A stretch of 20,732 nt of DNA, from the NCBI GenBank assembly GCA_021825225.1, contig JAKAIH010000002.1:1-20732 (forward strand), given 5' to 3'. Positions 17,624-20,732 of the stretch are shown here, piece by piece. Both the position numbers and the translations under genes were made by a program. The stretch is from Pseudomonadota bacterium. GTDB taxonomy: Bacteria; Pseudomonadota; Gammaproteobacteria; Burkholderiales; SG8-39. The notes beneath the pieces were generated by a model. It was not told the DNA's origin. It saw only the letters and a list, made by a program, of their open reading frames with translations, and made no database searches. The stretch's first letter is position 1. Each line of letters starts with the position of its first letter.

Positions 17624-19636
17624 ATGGCGCTGACCGTCCTCTTGTCCTGCGTGGCCGTCCTGCTCGGAACCAGTGCGCTCGCGGTGGCAGGTGCGCGCCG
17701 CAGCGTAACCACGGTCTTCGTCTATTCGGTCGCGCTCCTCGTCGGCGCGGCTGCGCTGGCGGCCGCCGGCGCGTTTCTGGTCACCATTGCGGAATCGGCC
17801 GAAACCATGAAGCTGCCGATCGGCCTGCCCTGGTTGGGTGCGCATTTCCGGCTCGACGCCCTGAGCGCGCTGTTCCTGGTGGTGATCAACCTCGGCAGTT
17901 TCACCTCCAGCCTGTACGGCCTCGGCTATGGGCGCCATGAACCATCGCCCGGCCGCGTATTGCCTTTCTTTCCGGCGTTCCTGGCCGGCATGAATCTGGT
18001 CGTCCTCGCGGACGACGCGTTCACCTTTCTCCTGACCTGGGAATTCATGTCGCTCACGTCCTGGGCGCTGGTCATGGCGCACCACCGCGAGCACGACAAT
18101 GCCAAGGCGGCTTATATCTATCTGGTAATGGCGAGCTTCGGCACCCTGGCGCTGCTGCTCGCCTTCGGCCTGCTCGCCGGTCCCGACGGCGGCTACGCCT
18201 TCGACGCGATGCGCAGCGCGGCGCCGTCGCCGGGCCTGTCCGCGGCCGTGCTCGCCCTGGTCCTGATCGGCGCCGGTTCCAAGGCCGGACTGGTGCCGCT
18301 GCACGTGTGGCTGCCGCTCGCCCACCCGGCCGCGCCGAGCCACGTATCGGCGCTGATGAGCGGGGTCATGACCAAGGTCGCGGTGTACGGCTTCGTGCGC
18401 ATCGTGTTCGACCTCCTCGGCCCGCCGCAATGGTGGTGGGGCGCTGTGGTGCTCATGCTGGGCGGGATCAGCGCGGTGCTCGGCGTGCTGTACGCGCTGA
18501 TGCAGCACGACTTGAAGCGCCTGCTCGCCTATCACACAGTGGAAAACATCGGCATCATTTTCATCGGGCTCGGCCTCGCGCTCGCGTTTCAGGGCAATGC
18601 TATGCGCACTGCCGCCGCACTCGCGCTGACCGCGGCGCTGTTCCACGTGTTCAACCACTCGGTGTTCAAGAGCCTGCTGTTCTTCGGCGCCGGGGCCGTG
18701 CTCGGCGCCACCGGCGAGCGCGACATGGAGCGCCTGGGCGGCCTGATCCATAGAATGCCGCTCACCGCGATCGCATTTCTCGCAGGTTCGACTGCGATCT
18801 CCGCGCTGCCTCCGTTCAATGGCTTCGTCTCCGAATGGCTCACGTTCCAGGCGATACTCCTGAGTCCGCAGCTGCCGCAGTGGCTGCTCAAGTTCCTGGT
18901 GCCGGCGGTCGGCGCGATGCTTGCGCTCTCGGCGGCGCTCGCCGCGGGCTGTTTCGTCAAAGCGTTCGGCGCCACCTTCCTCGGACGCGCCAGATCGAGC
19001 GTCACGCAAAGCGCGCAGGAAACCGACGCCTACTCGCTTGCCGCGATGTTCATCCTCGTCCTGCTGTGCCTGATTGCCGGCATCCTGCCCGGCTATTTCA
19101 TCGACGCGCTCGCGCCGGTGACGCGCCAGCTCCTGGACGCGCAGCTGCCGCTGCAGGCGCAGCTGAAGTGGCTCACCATCGTGCCGATCGCGGCCGACCG
19201 AAGTTCCTACAACGGTCTGCTGCTGTTCGTGCTCGTCGCCACTGCAGGCTGGTTCGGCGCGTATGTGATCCACCGCTGGGCATCGCATGCGCTGCGACGC
19301 TCCGCCGCCTGGGATTGCGGTTTTCCGGATGCGAGCCCGGCCACGCAGTACACGGCCGGCAGCTTTGCACAGCCGATCCGGCGCGTATTCGGCACGCTCG
19401 TATTTCGCGCGCGCGAGCAGGTGTACATGCCGGCGCCGGGGCAGACGCAGCCCGCGCAGTTTCATCTGTCCATGCGCGACCTCGTATGGGACTACCTGTA
19501 TGCGCCGGTCGAAGGCGTCGTCGGCTTCGTCGCCGACCACCTCAATAAAGTGCAATCCTGGACGATCCGCGCCTACCTGAGCCTGGTGTTCAGCTCGGTG
19601 GTGCTGCTGCTGATGGTGCTCGCGGTATGGCATTGA
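17624..19636 (+). CDS. hyfB: Hydrogenase-4 subunit B-like proton-pumping membrane protein
   Basis: 670-residue relative of NuoL/M/N and Mrp antiporters, part of a membrane arm that couples electron transfer to H+ or Na+ movement. About 15 membrane helices. The key antiporter residues are present: Glu140 in TWEFMSL, Lys220 in GSKAGLVPLHVWLP, His240 in PSHVSALM and Lys251 in MTKVAVYG. ALPPFNGFVSEWLTF and the C-terminal AWDCGFPDASPATQYTAGSF with the VYMPAPGQ region are typical of HyfB/HycC-like proteins. GAGG at 17615-17618 is the ribosome-binding site. The end overlaps hyfC by 10 bases. Whether the complex is a true [NiFe] hydrogenase cannot be decided, because the catalytic subunits lie outside the window. 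Confidence 0.9.
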   Translation: MALTVLLSCVAVLLGTSALAVAGARRSVTTVFVYSVALLVGAAALAAAGAFLVTIAESAETMKLPIGLPWLGAHFRLDALSALFLVVINLGSFTSSLYGLGYGRHEPSPGRVLPFFPAFLAGMNLVVLADDAFTFLLTWEFMSLTSWALVMAHHREHDNAKAAYIYLVMASFGTLALLLAFGLLAGPDGGYAFDAMRSAAPSPGLSAAVLALVLIGAGSKAGLVPLHVWLPLAHPAAPSHVSALMSGVMTKVAVYGFVRIVFDLLGPPQWWWGAVVLMLGGISAVLGVLYALMQHDLKRLLAYHTVENIGIIFIGLGLALAFQGNAMRTAAALALTAALFHVFNHSVFKSLLFFGAGAVLGATGERDMERLGGLIHRMPLTAIAFLAGSTAISALPPFNGFVSEWLTFQAILLSPQLPQWLLKFLVPAVGAMLALSAALAAGCFVKAFGATFLGRARSSVTQSAQETDAYSLAAMFILVLLCLIAGILPGYFIDALAPVTRQLLDAQLPLQAQLKWLTIVPIAADRSSYNGLLLFVLVATAGWFGAYVIHRWASHALRRSAAWDCGFPDASPATQYTAGSFAQPIRRVFGTLVFRAREQVYMPAPGQTQPAQFHLSMRDLVWDYLYAPVEGVVGFVADHLNKVQSWTIRAYLSLVFSSVVLLLMVLAVWH

Positions 19637-20583
19637 TCTACGATGCGCTGGTCCAGTCGGCGCAGCTCGCGCTGGTGCTCGCGCTCGCGCCCTTGCTGAC
19701 CGGCTACATCCGCAAGATCAAGGCGCAACTGCTGCGCCGCCGGGGTCCTCCCTTGCTGCAGCCTTACCGCGACCTGCTCAAGCTGATACGCAAAGAGGCG
19801 GTGCTGGCCGAAAACGCTTCGTGGATATTTCGCAGCGCGCCTTACCTGATCTTCGCCACCACGCTCACTGCGGCGGCCCTGGTGCCGACCTTCGCCACCG
19901 GCCTCGTTTTCAGCTCGGCAGCCGACCTCATCGCCATCGTCGCCCTCCTGGGCACGGCGCGCTTCGCGCTGGCGCTCGCCGGTCTCGATGTCGGCACCAG
20001 CTTCGGCGGCATCGGTGCGAGCCGCGAAATGATGATCGCCTCGCTCGCCGAACCGGCGATGCTGATGATCGTGTTCACGCTGTCGCTGCTGGCCGGCTCG
20101 ACCCAGCTTTCCTCGGTTGCGGCTTTCGTGCAGGGACCCGAGATCGGCCTGCGCGTGTCGCTGGCGATGGCGCTGGTCGCGCTGGTCATCGTCGCGATCG
20201 CCGAGAACGCGAGGATCCCCGTCGATAATCCCGCCACCCACCTCGAGCTGACCATGGTGCACGAGGCGATGATCCTCGAATATTCCGGCAGGCATCTCGC
20301 GGTGATCGAAATGGCCGCCTCGCTCAAGCTGCTGCTGTATTTCTCCCTTATCGGCTGCATGTTCACGCCCTGGGGCCTCGCCACCGCCGGCGCCGGCTTC
20401 GTCGCGTACGCGATCGGGGCGGTAAGCTACGTCGCGAAGCTTGCGGCAGGCGGCTTCCTGCTGGCCGTGTTCGAGACGGCGACCGCCAAAATGCGCGTGT
20501 TCCGCGTGTCGGATTTTCTCGGCGCGGCGCTGATGCTCGGCTTGCTCGGCGCGCTGCTGCTGTTCGTGTCGCAGAGCGCCTGA
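19627..20583 (+). CDS. hyfC: Hydrogenase-4 subunit C-like membrane protein (NuoH/HycD family)
   Basis: 318 residues, about eight membrane helices. This subunit forms the membrane docking site beneath the peripheral arm in complex I-like enzymes. RRGPPLLQPYRDLLKLIRKE near the N-terminus is the family signature. ENARIPVDNPATHLELTMVHEAMILEYSG (from Glu193) is the acidic loop matching the quinone-site loop in NuoH, in its hydrogenase-type version. The ATG overlaps the last 10 bases of hyfB and the stop overlaps the next start (TGATG), so the three genes are translationally coupled. Confidence 0.92.
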   Translation: MALIYDALVQSAQLALVLALAPLLTGYIRKIKAQLLRRRGPPLLQPYRDLLKLIRKEAVLAENASWIFRSAPYLIFATTLTAAALVPTFATGLVFSSAADLIAIVALLGTARFALALAGLDVGTSFGGIGASREMMIASLAEPAMLMIVFTLSLLAGSTQLSSVAAFVQGPEIGLRVSLAMALVALVIVAIAENARIPVDNPATHLELTMVHEAMILEYSGRHLAVIEMAASLKLLLYFSLIGCMFTPWGLATAGAGFVAYAIGAVSYVAKLAAGGFLLAVFETATAKMRVFRVSDFLGAALMLGLLGALLLFVSQSA

Positions 20584-20732
20584 TGGACCGCCTCGCACTG
20601 GATGTCGCCCACCTCTTTGCCGGCGGGCTCGTGCTCGTCAGTTTCATGCTGCTGTACCAGGACCGCATGTTCGGCCTGCTCAATATCTTCGCGCTGCACG
20701 CCCTCGTAGTGTCGCTGTCGGTGGCCTGGCAG
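20583..20732 (+). CDS. hyfE: Hydrogenase-4 subunit E-like protein, 5' part only
   Basis: The first 50 codons of a gene running off the window. The stop of hyfC and this ATG share one base (TGATG). The sequence LFAGGLVLVSFMLLYQDRMFGLLNIFALHALVVSLSVAWQ has the LLYQxRxxGLxxxFALxA pattern of HyfE, a NuoK-related small membrane subunit. The position after hyfB-hyfC is the expected one. About one quarter of the usual length is visible. Confidence 0.82.
   Translation, partial: MDRLALDVAHLFAGGLVLVSFMLLYQDRMFGLLNIFALHALVVSLSVAWQ

Noticed and set aside
17537..19633. 698-residue minus-strand frame opposite hyfB
   Set aside because: Shadow of a transporter gene. His/Glu/Arg-rich without motifs.

Overview
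The window is GC-rich, densely coding DNA from a Gram-negative proteobacterium, most likely a betaproteobacterium (Burkholderiales, Rhodocyclales or Nitrosomonadales-like). This is inferred from the run leuS-lptE-holA, an orphan Bug/TctC-type solute-binding protein, the lipoproteins, the NnrU homologue, and LeuRS and UvrD sequences that read like betaproteobacterial ones. I saw no tRNA, rRNA, CRISPR array, transposase or phage gene.

Left part (1-6080) is housekeeping. A uvrD helicase gene, cut by the window edge, lies on the minus strand. It is divergent from a plus-strand operon of leuS (leucyl-tRNA synthetase), lptE (LPS assembly lipoprotein) and holA (DNA polymerase III delta). lptE and holA overlap by 17 bases.

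Middle part (6081-14993) is accessory. It holds a small cysteine-containing secreted protein, an orphan TctC-type binding protein, and a very large minus-strand gene for a 1036-residue alanine/glutamate/arginine-rich coiled-coil protein with a C-terminal membrane anchor. These are followed by a ketopantoate-reductase family protein, a divergent adenine phosphoribosyltransferase-like protein, a small membrane protein made of two tandem copies of one hydrophobic unit, an NnrU family membrane protein and an uncharacterised lipoprotein. Strong hairpins lie at several gene ends.

Right part (14994-20732) holds a hot-dog thioesterase and an MFS exporter on the minus strand, then a small XRE-type regulator. 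The window closes with the beginning of a hydrogenase-4-like membrane module (hyfB, hyfC, start of hyfE) on the plus strand, tightly overlapping and running off the edge.

The most interesting material is at 12861-13500. The duplicated-unit small membrane protein is preceded, at the correct distance, by a near-perfect sigma-54 promoter. A 13-bp palindrome overlaps the -24 element and an 8-11-8 dyad lies about 200 bases upstream, where an enhancer site would be expected. Also worth a second look are the giant repetitive coiled-coil protein with its structured 3' intergenic element (7582-7674), and whether the hyf-like genes belong to a true hydrogenase or to a hydrogenase-related complex.
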